Of a stretch of DNA of 64,000 nucleotides, positions 28,101-37,088 are shown piece by piece. The notes under the pieces are model-generated. The model had not been told where the DNA came from and did not search any database. It saw nothing but the letters and a program-made list of their open reading frames with translations. Position numbers and translations under genes: made by a program. The DNA is from Bacteroidota bacterium (lineage in GTDB: Bacteria > Bacteroidota > Bacteroidia > B-17B0 > Aurantibacillaceae), in contig JAUXZS010000002.1 of assembly GCA_030692515.1 (NCBI GenBank), forward strand, positions 1 to 64,000, in the 5' to 3' direction. Numbering within the stretch: position 1 is the stretch's first letter; each line of letters begins with the position of its first letter.

Positions 28101-28230
28101 CTCAACTCAACTCGAATCAATTGATGATTTGGTAATGGAGTATGGGAAACAAAAAACTGAATTTGTAAAAGTAAAAACTAAACATTTTCCAAAAAATACA
28201 GAAATAAAAAATCCTCGAAATATAAAGTAG
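25192..28230 (+). CDS. Large exported Asp-box beta-propeller protein (sortilin/VPS10-like)
   Basis: 1012 residues. Signal peptide about 1-18 (ends LLYKAQ). At least eleven Asp-box (BNR) units of the form S-x-D-x-G-x-x-W/F are visible across about 65-690, for example STDAGDNWKK, SSNGGETWDK, STDGGKTFKE, SEDGGETWKS, TSDGGTTWTN and TLDGGENWFR. That suggests one or two ten-bladed propellers as in sortilin/VPS10 or glycoside-hydrolase-family-74 folds. A beta-sandwich near 760-870 and a charged helical region at about 880-990 follow. No T9SS sorting domain is seen. The catalytic function is unproven; such proteins in Bacteroidota are often annotated as hydrolases or receptors. Confidence 0.85.
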   Translation: MKKLIVLSLLSTTLLYKAQNNINSGMISVLEARQLGPGTMSGRISAIEGVNNDEGKTIYVGTAGGGVWKSTNSGASYKSIFDKYCQSIGAIAINQKDPKIVYVGTGESNMRNSVSYGNGMYKSTDAGDNWKKIGLDSTEHISKIVIHPENSEIVFAAVPGALWSKSKHRGLYKSSNGGETWDKIFYIDENTGCADLLIDPSNPNIMFISMWQFRRQPYSFNSGGNGSGFYKSTDGGKTFKEIKNGLPAKPFGRIAMTLAPSNPKQMLAIVESNQTGLYISEDGGETWKSQSASLNVTARPFYFSTIVFDPKDPKRVYRPAFTFAYSSDGGYSFTEASSEGGWVHSDMHALWINPSNTNIMYVGTDGGVYMSIDKGVTWQFNHGLPVGQFYHVSYDLKEPYNVYGGLQDNGSWMAPSAAPGGIGNGNWDRVNGGDGFWTIPDIDGKTVYSEYQGGNMFRADLTTMKSEFIQPQKTAKDEKLRWNWNTPLITGNKNPKNLYTGAQYLYKSTDQGRNWKRISSDLTTNDKKKQEQEESGGLSADNTSAENHCTIFTIAESSLDENIIWVGTDDGNLQYTSDGGTTWTNVSMNVPKCGIASQAWVSSIQPSQFDKNTVYATFENHMYGDFNTYLAKSTDMGKTWLRLNSKDFTGFAHKIKEDLINKNLLFLGTEMGLFATLDGGENWFRMKNNIPEYALVRDLQIHPKTNDLIVGTHGRGIFILDDIRVLRNLTKEIWDQDFYLFPIEDMVLNNGKYGWGGPETSGGWSAGNPSEHPSINYYLKNRLTSGKIIIEIYDENNNLIQTMPGTIRKGINQVSWNLRSTPPTVAKGSTKMDFAGFTAPMVLPGKYKVKIKVKDKDYEGVVNCIHDVENKDQNENDRKIVYEKATLLKSLYVDLNNMVDTINLYQTKLKSDSIAYKKNKNAQAFYTDLQKVKAELMATKKTSIFADEERLREKVSKLYSTFCGMESRPNSTQLESIDDLVMEYGKQKTEFVKVKTKHFPKNTEIKNPRNIK

Positions 28231-28582
28231 AGATTTTGTAATGTCTATGTGAAATAATTTTTAATCAATTTGTCATTCCGACAAAGGAGGAATCTCGACT
28301 AGAATGGATTCAACCTTTGTCATCATTACAATTCTTCAAACTATTTTATTTCACTTTGATGTAAATTAATTTCATCAAAATAAATCGTTTATAATTTTTA
28401 CTGATATATGCTTTAGCTTTTTTTTGAGTTAAGATAGGAAAATTTATATACCGATGATGAACATCAATTATTTCCTCAATTGCGATTATAACAATTTTTT
28501 TGAGAGGAATTTTTTTAATTAAAATTTAAGTCAATTAAAAGCCTACTAGGTTTAAATTAGTATAGGATTTTAGATGAAAAAA
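28231..28582. other. Intergenic region without a gene; one REP-like repeat
   Basis: AT-rich spacer of 352 bases. The segment 28270-28299 (containing GTCATTCCGACAAAGGAGG) resembles an intergenic repeat I recall from many Bacteroidota chromosomes. I see no coding signal, tRNA or strong terminator in the rest. Confidence 0.55.
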
Positions 28583-28945
28583 TTAGTTATTTAGTGCTCC
28601 TTGCTTTATCCAACTTTCAAGTTTGCTTATTTGACAATCAGTTAGAGGCGGCCCTGTTGAATATGAAGGAGGCATGCCGCCACCCGGCTTAAAACGACTA
28701 ACGAAATTCGACGTATTGTCAATTACACTTTTTAATGAGTTATGATCCGAAAAACTTTTATAACCACCTGTAACATGGCAACCAGAAAGAGCGCAAGATT
28801 GATTAATAAGTGGAACAATTTGTTTAGTGTAAGATATGTCTGTTGTACAGCTATCAATTTGTACAATAGGCGTTGGTTTACCTAAATCCTTTGTGCAAGA
28901 ACTAAAAACGGCAAGCGTAATTATAACTCCTAAAATTTTTTTCAC
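28583..28945 (-). CDS. Small lipoprotein with CX4CH haem-binding motif
   Basis: 120 residues, GTG start. A lipobox FSSC at 14-17 predicts lipid anchoring in the envelope. The core reads QSCALSGCHV: Cys51, Cys56 and His57 form a CX4CH haem-attachment motif, and GGGMPP supplies Met91 as a likely axial ligand. Two further cysteines (33 and 104) could pair. The end CQISKLESWIKQGALNN is typical of small Planctomycete-type cytochrome c domains. It shares this layout with the lipoprotein at 41.5 kb. An electron-carrier role is inferred. A terminator lies just upstream, and no promoter motif is clear in the short remaining gap. Confidence 0.72.
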   Translation of the reverse strand: MKKILGVIITLAVFSSCTKDLGKPTPIVQIDSCTTDISYTKQIVPLINQSCALSGCHVTGGYKSFSDHNSLKSVIDNTSNFVSRFKPGGGMPPSYSTGPPLTDCQISKLESWIKQGALNN

Positions 28946-28957
28946 AACTTTGATATT

Positions 28958-28996
28958 AAAAGAGATGGTACGTATTTATAACATACCATCTCTTTT
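28958..28996 (-). terminator. Terminator after the CHRD protein gene (minus strand)
   Basis: A long stem with arms AAAAGAGATGGTACGT and ACATACCATCTCTTTT, one mismatch and a short AT loop, followed on the minus strand by TTTTAATAT. It lies 10 bases after the CHRD stop codon. Confidence 0.75.
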
Positions 28997-29005
28997 ATTA
29001 ATTTT

Positions 29006-30847
29006 TTAATCAATTATTAATTTTTTAGTAATGCTGTTATCACCATTGTCTAGTTTAACAAAATACATTCCTTTAAAATTTTCCGTTAAGTTAATATTAA
29101 TATTATTACTACCAATTTTGGAAGTAAAATTAGATGAATAAACTATCTTACCTAAAATATCATAAACAGTTACAGATATTTTATTTTCTGAATTAGTTGT
29201 TAATGACATATTAAAATTGCCGGTTGTTGAAGGATTTGGGAAAATAGAAACACTATTGTTTGATAAGTTATCAATTGATTCAATGCCAGTTAATAAACTA
29301 TAGCATTTAAATCCACGTGTAACTTGGCCTCTAATTTCACCACCTGCATTAGCTGTTGTATGTAAATTTATATAAATACTATCTTTATTAAACTGAGCTG
29401 AGTTTGATAATAAGAATGGAGTTGCATCATTACTTTTCCAATAACCAAAAGCACCATTGTTTGTATATATTGTAGAAAGATCATAAGCTACTCCTCCAGA
29501 TTGTCCAACTAATCCTTTATGAAAATGTATTCCTGCTGAAGTAACACCAGATGTAACTAACATATAATGCGCGTTATCTTGATCACGGTCTATTGATACC
29601 ATTCCAGATCCACGTCCAGCAGTTGAAACGCTTGGAACTTGCTGCGTACCATCCATAGAGAAGGTATATCCTTCGCGCATAACACGGTAAACTTGTCCAC
29701 GAATTTCGCCACCTGGATTTGCGGTAGTATGAATGTTTAAATAAACACCTCCACTTAACATACTATTAATAAACGAAGTAGAAACTGCAGTACCTGTTAC
29801 AATACCTGTAATTTTATTACCACTAATACCTGAAGAAATATCAACCGCAACGCCACCACTAATACCATATGCACCTAAATGGAAATGAGCAGAGTTAATT
29901 GCACCGCTTAACCCATTAGTGTAAACATTATAAAATAAGGTGTCAAATGTTGTATTTACTTTCACACTTGCAACACCTTTTGCACTTGTTGTAATTGCAG
30001 GAGTTTGTTGTGCTCCATCTATCCAAGCGTCAAACGCAATTTTATCATCCATTTTTAATTGAGCACGTATTTCACCACCTGGGTTAGCAGTTGTATGCAC
30101 GTTTAAATAAATGTTGCCTGCCATTAATGACGAAATAACACCTGCAGATGGAGTAAATACACCAACAATCGTATTTCCTACAATATAAGTAGCAAGGTCT
30201 TGCGCAACTGGTCCATTAACACCAACCGCACCTGTATGCAAGTGTGCCGAAGTAATTGCACCACTTAATCCATTTGTAACAACATAAAATCTTACTTGTC
30301 CTTGATGTTTTGAAACATTAAAAACTGCCCAGCCATTTGCTGATGTAGTAACCGCGGGTACCGACTGTGCACCATCAATTAATCCTGTAAATGCCATGTC
30401 AGACTCAAGGCTTATTTGTCCTCTTATTTCTCCACCTGGATTTGCAGTAGTATGCACATTAATGTAGGTTAGTCCCTTTAATAAACTAGACTTTAACGCA
30501 GACGTAAGAACAGTACCAGTTAAAGTAGCGCTTACTCTATTGCCAATAATAAAAGGCGTAAGATCAAATAAAACACCACCATTTACGCCAATTGCTCCAC
30601 TATGAATATGCATTGCTGTTGGGGCCGAAGTTAATCCATTAAAAGACATATTTATACAAAGTGTATCACGAGTGGAATTTAGCAATAAACTTGCTACTCC
30701 AGTTCCTGAATTTGTAAGTGCCGGCACTTGCTGTGCACCATCTAATCTTGCAGAAAGCAACATATGACTTCTAAGATGAGACGAAAAACCGCTAAAACTT
30801 GCAAGAGTTAAAGCAATCATCATAATTTTTCGAGTAATTTTTTTCAT
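29006..30847 (-). CDS. Four-CHRD-domain secreted protein with T9SS type A sorting domain
   Basis: 613 residues. A signal peptide lies within the first 25 residues. Four CHRD domains follow at roughly 30-147, 150-267, 270-386 and 390-510; each carries DGAQ(Q)xP, HxHxGxxGxxG and the xNxHTTANPGGEIRGQ end. CHRD occurs in chordin and in many bacterial exported proteins; its bacterial role is unknown. The last 75 residues (SIFPNPSTTGNFNMS to KKLIID) are a type A T9SS sorting domain, so it is exported across the outer membrane. It has its own terminator and is probably a single-gene unit. Confidence 0.9.
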   Translation of the reverse strand: MKKITRKIMMIALTLASFSGFSSHLRSHMLLSARLDGAQQVPALTNSGTGVASLLLNSTRDTLCINMSFNGLTSAPTAMHIHSGAIGVNGGVLFDLTPFIIGNRVSATLTGTVLTSALKSSLLKGLTYINVHTTANPGGEIRGQISLESDMAFTGLIDGAQSVPAVTTSANGWAVFNVSKHQGQVRFYVVTNGLSGAITSAHLHTGAVGVNGPVAQDLATYIVGNTIVGVFTPSAGVISSLMAGNIYLNVHTTANPGGEIRAQLKMDDKIAFDAWIDGAQQTPAITTSAKGVASVKVNTTFDTLFYNVYTNGLSGAINSAHFHLGAYGISGGVAVDISSGISGNKITGIVTGTAVSTSFINSMLSGGVYLNIHTTANPGGEIRGQVYRVMREGYTFSMDGTQQVPSVSTAGRGSGMVSIDRDQDNAHYMLVTSGVTSAGIHFHKGLVGQSGGVAYDLSTIYTNNGAFGYWKSNDATPFLLSNSAQFNKDSIYINLHTTANAGGEIRGQVTRGFKCYSLLTGIESIDNLSNNSVSIFPNPSTTGNFNMSLTTNSENKISVTVYDILGKIVYSSNFTSKIGSNNININLTENFKGMYFVKLDNGDNSITKKLIID

Positions 30848-31202
30848 TTTTTTATAATTTATTGATTAGTATATTAAAGTATACGAGGTAAAATTAAGTT
30901 TGGATTTTATTATTAAAATATTTTTTTAAATTAAATGAACTGTAAATCAATATTTTGAATTTTAATTTGATGTTGTCAATAACAAAGCTGAGCTTTCCTG
31001 TTTTTCAAAGATTTCTTTCAAAAAATCACTAATAACCTATAATTGAATAAGGTGTGTTATTTGATATTGCGAATATTACTTCACTTTAACATATCCCGAC
31101 TGAAAAATTCACATAAATTTTAAAATATTATTAATTAGTAAATCTATTTATTTTCTAACTTCGTATATATTTTATAAATAAAAAATTAAGGTATTTTAAA
31201 TT
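30848..31202. other. Divergent intergenic region, promoters only
   Basis: AT-rich 355 bases between the minus-strand CHRD gene and the plus-strand cupin gene. It must hold both promoters, but I find no exact TAnnTTTG match in a convincing place, no RNA gene and no clear repeat. Confidence 0.4.
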
Positions 31203-31811
31203 ATGAATGTTTCAGACTACATACAATCTGGTATTTTAGAGATGTATCTTTTGGGCATTACTTCTTCTGCTGAAACAACAGAAGTTGAAGAAATGGCAAA
31301 TAAATATCCGATGATCCGTGCTGAAATTGATGCGTTAAGTAAGGATATTGAGTTGTATGCAAGTTTTCACGCTGTAAATCCTAGCCCAACTATTAAACCA
31401 TTTTTAATGGCTTCTATCGATTATTCTGAAAGAATAAAAAATGGAGAGACACCAAGTTTTCCTCCAATGTTAAATATTAATTCTAAAGTTGAAGATTTTG
31501 GCGAATGGTTAAATAGAAAAGATATTGTTCTACCTGATGACTTTACTGATTTTTATGCGAAAATAATCGGACACACTCAACAAATGGTAACCGCAGTGGT
31601 TTGGATTGGAAAAATGGCTCCAGAAGAAATTCACGATGATGAGCATGAGAAATTTTTAATACTTGAAGGAACTTGCGATATAATCGTAGAAAATAATGTT
31701 CACCATTTAAAAGCAGGAGATTTTTTCGAAATCCCACTTCATAAAACACATACAGTAAAAATAACATCAGACGTTCCGTGTAAAACTATTTTGCAAAGAA
31801 TGGCTGCTTAA
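31203..31811 (+). CDS. Predicted soluble anti-sigma factor with C-terminal cupin
   Basis: 202 residues, no signal peptide or membrane segment. Residues about 1-55 (YIQSGILEMYLLGITS...EVEEMANKYPMIRAEID) resemble the N-terminal sigma-binding helices of RskA-type anti-sigma factors in Bacteroidota. Residues about 120-200 are a cupin: IHDDEHEKFLILEG with His144, His148 and Glu149, then GDFFEIPLHKTH with His183, consistent with a metal site. The order sigma-binding helices then cupin is that of ChrR, but the zinc HxxxCxxC of ChrR is absent. The stop abuts the stop of a convergent ECF sigma gene (31812), the likely partner. Metal or oxidant sensing is inferred. Confidence 0.75.
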   Translation: MNVSDYIQSGILEMYLLGITSSAETTEVEEMANKYPMIRAEIDALSKDIELYASFHAVNPSPTIKPFLMASIDYSERIKNGETPSFPPMLNINSKVEDFGEWLNRKDIVLPDDFTDFYAKIIGHTQQMVTAVVWIGKMAPEEIHDDEHEKFLILEGTCDIIVENNVHHLKAGDFFEIPLHKTHTVKITSDVPCKTILQRMAA

Positions 31812-32372
31812 CTAACCTGTAGTTATTAATCTTTTTCTTAAAGTAATTAAAGCATTTCTATACTTTGTTTTTACAGTTCCAAGTGGGATTTGAAGTTTTT
31901 TAGATATTTCATCTTGTGTATAACCTTCAAAAAAAGCAAGATTTATTATTTCTAGTTGATCAACCTTTAATTCCGAAACAATTTTCTTTAACCCTATATT
32001 TTCGTAATTTGATTCTATTAAGAGCCCTGGCGTTTCTATTAGTAGATTTGAATCAAATGATAGGCTTTTCTTTTCAATTTTTCCATGTTTAGATCGTAAA
32101 TAATCAATTGCCGTATTCCGCATAATATTTAACATCCACGTAAATAGTCTTGATTTTTGAGCTTCGTAAAATTTAGATTTATTCCAAATCTTCATAAAAC
32201 CATCTTGTAATATATCTTCAGCTAGCTCATCATGTTTGACTATCTTTTTTATAACACCAAAAAGAGAAGGCGAAAAATAATCGTAAATTATTTCAAACTG
32301 CGTGGCATTGCCAGATAGTAGATGAGATACAAGTTCCTCTTCGGTATATTTTTTATTGGGCTTCAAATTCAA
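31812..32372 (-). CDS. ECF-family RNA polymerase sigma factor
   Basis: 186 residues. Region 2 is at about 22-85 (YDYFSPSLFGVIKKIV, DELAEDILQDGFMKIW, RLFTWMLNIMRNTAIDYLRS) and region 4 at about 130-180 (LAFFEGYTQDEISKKLQ, PLGTVKTKYRNAL). It directs polymerase to stress or envelope promoters. The start is a TTG (32370-32372). It is convergent, stop to stop, with the cupin anti-sigma candidate. TAAATTTA just upstream on the minus strand is one base off the -7 motif. Confidence 0.93.
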   Translation of the reverse strand: MNLKPNKKYTEEELVSHLLSGNATQFEIIYDYFSPSLFGVIKKIVKHDELAEDILQDGFMKIWNKSKFYEAQKSRLFTWMLNIMRNTAIDYLRSKHGKIEKKSLSFDSNLLIETPGLLIESNYENIGLKKIVSELKVDQLEIINLAFFEGYTQDEISKKLQIPLGTVKTKYRNALITLRKRLITTG

Positions 32373-32625
32373 TGTTAAATTTAAGTATAAAAAAATAATA
32401 ATATGACAAGATGAAATACTTTTTGTTTAAAATAAATCAATTTTAAATGATGACTAAGAATCTTTTTAAAACCCATTTTTACAAAAAAAAGTATAAATCC
32501 TTGGAATTTGCATTGTCCTGTAATATAATGAAATAGGTCTTTTTTATATTATTTAAATTTTTTTATGGAATTTATAAAAACTAGTCATCTAAATATAAAA
32601 CCAAACATTTAAAATTACTTATATC

Positions 32626-35600
32626 ATGAATATTAAATCAATCACCTCAAAAACAACTCGCGTGGCAGCTTTAGGTTTAATTACCTTATCGCTAGCTGCC
32701 TGGGTGACACCAACTAGTGTGTATAAAATGGCTATGGATAACGAAGTTATTACCATGATTAAAAAGAAACTAACTAAATACAATGATGCTTTACCTGAGG
32801 ATAGAGTTTATTTGCATTTTGACAAGCCCTTTTACGAACCGGGTGAAAGTATTTGGTTTAGCGCCTATGTAAGAGATGGCCAAACTTTAAAACCCTCCAA
32901 TAAAAGTGATATTGTTTATGTTGAATTATTAAACCCAAAAGGTGGCATAGAAAAAAAGTTAACGATTGTTTCCAAAAATGGAAAGGCAGCTGGCGATTTT
33001 TTATTAGATAATGAAGCGCTTGGTGGCATGTATAAAATTCGCGCTTATACTAATTGGATGAAAAATGAAGGCGAAGAAAATTCGTTTGAAAGAGATTTGC
33101 AAGTGCAAGATATTATCCTTCCTAATTTAAAAATGAAATTAAATTTCGAGAAAAAAGCTTTTGGCGCTGGCGATCAAGTAGTCGCCAAATTGGAATTAAA
33201 CACAAACGAAAATAAACCCCTATCAGATTATAAAATCAGATTTGTGGCTAATTTAAACGGAAAGAAAATAATTGAAAAAGCTGAGGTTACCGATGAAGAA
33301 GGGATTAAATTTATAAAGTTTAATTTACCCTCTAAATTAGAAACTAGCGATGGTTTATTAAATGTTTTAATAGATTATAATGGTAGCACTGAAAGTGTTT
33401 CTCGTTCAATTCCAATTATTTTAAATGATATCGATTTTACTGCTTTCCCTGAAGGCGGAGATCTTTTATGTGGTTTTGATAACACGGTTGCTTTTCGCGC
33501 ATTGAATGAATTTGGCAAGCCTGCTGATATTGAAGGAGTTGTTTTAGATGAAAAAGGTGTTGCCATAACTTCTTTCAGTAGTTTCCATCAAGGCATGGGT
33601 GCTTTTAAAATTAATCCATTAAACAAAGAAAACTATACTATAAAAATTACAAAACCAGAAGGTATTAAAGAAACGTTTAAATTACCTGAGGCTTTAAAGC
33701 GTGGTTATTCAATGAGTGTTGATAATTCAAAAGAAGAGGAAATTGCTGTTAATATTAATTCTACAGAAAATGAAGAATTATCTTTAGTGGCACAAGTTCG
33801 TGGAAAATCTTTTTACACAACTATTATTCATGCTAAAAAAGGAAGTAATAAAATAACTTTCCCAACTTCAAATTTCCCTATTGGAGTTTCTCAAATTACT
33901 TTATTCGATTCTCACTCTATTCCACGTTCAGAAAGATTAGTGTTTGTTAATAAGGACAAGCACTTAAGTATTTCTGTAACTACCGATAAAGATAAATACT
34001 TACCAAGAGAAAAAGTAAAAATGACCTTGTTCGTAAAAGACGAGCGTGGTTTACCAATGCCTGCGAATCTTTCTATGGCAGTAGTTAACGATCAACTTTT
34101 GTCTTTTGCTGATGATAAATCAGGCAATATGCTTTCGCAATTTTTATTACAACAAGACATTAAAGATAAAGTTGAAGAGCCTGCATTTTATTTTGATGAT
34201 AAAGAAAAGAAAGCGGATAAAGCATTAGATTATCTTTTAATGACTTCAGGTTGGAGACGCTTTACTTGGGAAAAATTAATTGAAAATGAATTACCAATAG
34301 CAACTTTTAAAGAAGAAAAAGCTATTGTTTCAGGAAAAGTTGTAGATGCGTATACAGGAAAAGTGATTGCTAATTCTGCCTTAAAAATTAATAACGGATT
34401 AGAGTTTGCCGGTGATTGGGAAGGTAAATTTTTTGTAAAAAATTTAGATTTATCAAATACGCAAACAATTACATTTAAAGCACCGGGCTATTCAGATCAA
34501 GCGCAATACATTCAAAATTATAAACAAGATATGGTGGTTTATTTATACCCATATCAAACTTATAAGTATCCAAGTTCAAAAACAACACGTTCTAAAAGCG
34601 CAAAGGGTAGGGTAGTTGCATCTCAAATTGATGTTGAGGAAATGGTTCCAGGTAACGCTGCTATGATGGGTGCTGGTATTGCAGAATTGAAAATGGCTGG
34701 TCCGGTTGATTTTAAAAACATCCGACAAGATGTGGCTAAAAAAGCGAAAGAAAATCAAGCCGATAAAAAAGCGGAAAATAAAAAGGATGAAGCAGTAAAT
34801 AATATTAATGGTGGTAAAATTTTGAAAGCGATGGATATGGAAGCTGAAAAAATGTTGGAATCTGAAGTGGATGATCAAAGAGAAGCAAGATTTGCTAAAC
34901 CTGCGCGTGTAAATAAGAATATTGGTAACAACGAAAACTTAGTGCAGTATTATAGAGCTCGTCAGTTTGCTGCACCGGTTTATAAAAATGAGGAAACAGT
35001 TGAAACTCGCACAGATTTTAGGAACACTATTTATTGGAACCCAAATGTGGAAGTTGGTTATTCAGGAAAGAAAACAATAGAGTTTTATACTTCAGATGAT
35101 ATTACCTCATTCCGCACAACAGTTGAAGGTGTTGGAACTGATGGAACAATCGGAAGAGCTGAGAAAAACTTTTTTTCACAATTGCCTTTTGCAATGACAA
35201 CAAAAATTCCGGTTGAAGTTGCAACTGAAGATATTGTATCTATTCCTTTAACTTTAAAAAATAACACCAACAAACCATTAGGTGGCTTATTAGCAATCAC
35301 TGCTCCTGCTGCATTGCAAGCGATTGTTGCTACTCCATCTATTCAAACAATTATGCCAGGTCAAGCAAAAACAATTTATTTAGATTTTAAAGTGTTAGAT
35401 AAAATTGGATATGGTGAATTTACAATCGGTTTTAAGGCTTGTGGTTTAGGCGACGCATTCACTCAAAAAATAAAAATTGCTTCTAAAGGTTTTCCCGTAA
35501 CATCTTCTTTTTCTGGACAAGATGTTGAAAAGGAGTTTTCGTTTACTATGAATAAAGTAATTAATGGTTCGGCAAAAGCCATATTTACTGCTTATCCAAG

Positions 35601-37083
35601 TGTTGTAAACGATCTTATGAAAGGTGTAGAAGGAATTCTTCGTGAGCCGGGTGGATGTTTTGAACAAACTTCAATGAGTGCATATCCAAATGCAATGGTG
35701 TTAGACTATTTAAAAGCAACTGAAAGCAAAGATGATAAAACATTGGCGTACGCAGGTACTTTATTAGATAGAGGATATAAACGCCTTGTTACTTTCGAAA
35801 CAAAAGAAAAGGGATACGAATGGTTTGGAGCATCTCCTGGCCATGAAGGACTTACTGCTTTTGGTTTGATGGAATTTGTTGATATGAAAAAAGCTGGAGG
35901 AAATGTTGATCAAAAAATGATAGACCGCACCGCAGAATGGATCATGAAACATAAAGATTCTAAAGGTGGTTTTTCAAGAAATACAAATGCCTATCATGAT
36001 TTTGGCAGAATTAGCGAAGATGTTATGAATGCTTACATTGTTTATGCTGTTGCAGAAGCTGGTTATACAGATATAAAAAATGAATTTAATGCGTCATGCA
36101 AAAAAGCGTTAGACACTAAGGATACCTATTTAATTGCGATGATGGCGAACGCTGCTTATTCATTGAAGGATACAAAGAAAGGCGATGAACTATTAAACGC
36201 CCTTATGGTATTGCAAAGTAAGGATGGAAGCTGGACAGGCGCAACGCATTCAATCACTTATTCTCAAGGTAAATCTTTAACGATTGAAACTACCGCTATA
36301 TCAATTATGGCAATTCTTAAATCTGGTAAAAATGCGGCTGAACTAAACAATGCGATTCAGTTTTTGGTAAGTGCGCGTAGTGGTTATGGGGTTTTTAGTA
36401 CCACTCAAGGAACAGTGCTCGCTTTAAAGGCATTAACTGAGTTTGCAAAAGCAAGTAAAAAAACTTCCGAAGATGGTACCATTGAATTATTTGTAGATGG
36501 TAAAAAAGTAAGAACCAAATCTTACAAGGCTGGAGATAAAGGCGCTATTGTATTAGATAGTTTAGAGAATTTTATTTCTGGTGATGGAAAACATTCTTTA
36601 AAAGTAAAATATGTAGGAGTAAAAACGCCTTTACCTTATTCAGTTGCAGTAAGCTGGAATACCTCTTTACCAAATAGTAATATAGAATGCGCTGTAGATT
36701 TAAAAACTAAATTAGCTGAAAAATCTACAAATGTTGGCGAAACAGTTCGTTTAACTGCAACTGTTACTAATAAAAAGAACGATGGTATCCCAAGTACGAT
36801 GGTTTTGTTAGGAATTCCTGCTGGATTTAGTGTTCAACCATGGCAGTTAAAAGAAATGCAAGAAAAACATGTGTTTGATTATTATGAAATCTCTGGGAAT
36901 AATATCGCTATCTATTATAGAGGAATGGCTCCGTTATCTGTAAAAGAAATAAATTTGGATCTAAAAGCAGAAATGCCAGGAGAGTATGATGCCCCGGCTT
37001 CTTCAGCATACTTGTATTATACTAATGAATACAAAACATGGAGTTCAACAGAAAAAATTACCATTAAAAAAACAAATAGTTAA
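32626..37083 (+). CDS. Alpha-2-macroglobulin family protein
   Basis: 1485 residues. An N-terminal hydrophobic segment at about 10-30 (VAALGLITLSLAAWV) is a signal peptide or anchor without a lipobox cysteine. Macroglobulin domains cover about 45-640, with YLHFDKPFYEPGESIWFSAY typical of MG1. A charged, low-complexity stretch at about 650-785 is a plausible bait region. The thioester site is Cys1011-Phe-Glu-Gln1014 within PGGCFEQTS, followed by the alpha/alpha thioester domain to about 1290 and a receptor-binding-like end. Such proteins trap attacking proteases in the periplasm. No pbpC (penicillin-binding partner common in Proteobacteria) is adjacent. A terminator follows. Confidence 0.93.
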   Translation: MNIKSITSKTTRVAALGLITLSLAAWVTPTSVYKMAMDNEVITMIKKKLTKYNDALPEDRVYLHFDKPFYEPGESIWFSAYVRDGQTLKPSNKSDIVYVELLNPKGGIEKKLTIVSKNGKAAGDFLLDNEALGGMYKIRAYTNWMKNEGEENSFERDLQVQDIILPNLKMKLNFEKKAFGAGDQVVAKLELNTNENKPLSDYKIRFVANLNGKKIIEKAEVTDEEGIKFIKFNLPSKLETSDGLLNVLIDYNGSTESVSRSIPIILNDIDFTAFPEGGDLLCGFDNTVAFRALNEFGKPADIEGVVLDEKGVAITSFSSFHQGMGAFKINPLNKENYTIKITKPEGIKETFKLPEALKRGYSMSVDNSKEEEIAVNINSTENEELSLVAQVRGKSFYTTIIHAKKGSNKITFPTSNFPIGVSQITLFDSHSIPRSERLVFVNKDKHLSISVTTDKDKYLPREKVKMTLFVKDERGLPMPANLSMAVVNDQLLSFADDKSGNMLSQFLLQQDIKDKVEEPAFYFDDKEKKADKALDYLLMTSGWRRFTWEKLIENELPIATFKEEKAIVSGKVVDAYTGKVIANSALKINNGLEFAGDWEGKFFVKNLDLSNTQTITFKAPGYSDQAQYIQNYKQDMVVYLYPYQTYKYPSSKTTRSKSAKGRVVASQIDVEEMVPGNAAMMGAGIAELKMAGPVDFKNIRQDVAKKAKENQADKKAENKKDEAVNNINGGKILKAMDMEAEKMLESEVDDQREARFAKPARVNKNIGNNENLVQYYRARQFAAPVYKNEETVETRTDFRNTIYWNPNVEVGYSGKKTIEFYTSDDITSFRTTVEGVGTDGTIGRAEKNFFSQLPFAMTTKIPVEVATEDIVSIPLTLKNNTNKPLGGLLAITAPAALQAIVATPSIQTIMPGQAKTIYLDFKVLDKIGYGEFTIGFKACGLGDAFTQKIKIASKGFPVTSSFSGQDVEKEFSFTMNKVINGSAKAIFTAYPSVVNDLMKGVEGILREPGGCFEQTSMSAYPNAMVLDYLKATESKDDKTLAYAGTLLDRGYKRLVTFETKEKGYEWFGASPGHEGLTAFGLMEFVDMKKAGGNVDQKMIDRTAEWIMKHKDSKGGFSRNTNAYHDFGRISEDVMNAYIVYAVAEAGYTDIKNEFNASCKKALDTKDTYLIAMMANAAYSLKDTKKGDELLNALMVLQSKDGSWTGATHSITYSQGKSLTIETTAISIMAILKSGKNAAELNNAIQFLVSARSGYGVFSTTQGTVLALKALTEFAKASKKTSEDGTIELFVDGKKVRTKSYKAGDKGAIVLDSLENFISGDGKHSLKVKYVGVKTPLPYSVAVSWNTSLPNSNIECAVDLKTKLAEKSTNVGETVRLTATVTNKKNDGIPSTMVLLGIPAGFSVQPWQLKEMQEKHVFDYYEISGNNIAIYYRGMAPLSVKEINLDLKAEMPGEYDAPASSAYLYYTNEYKTWSSTEKITIKKTNS

Positions 37084-37088
37084 TTAGA

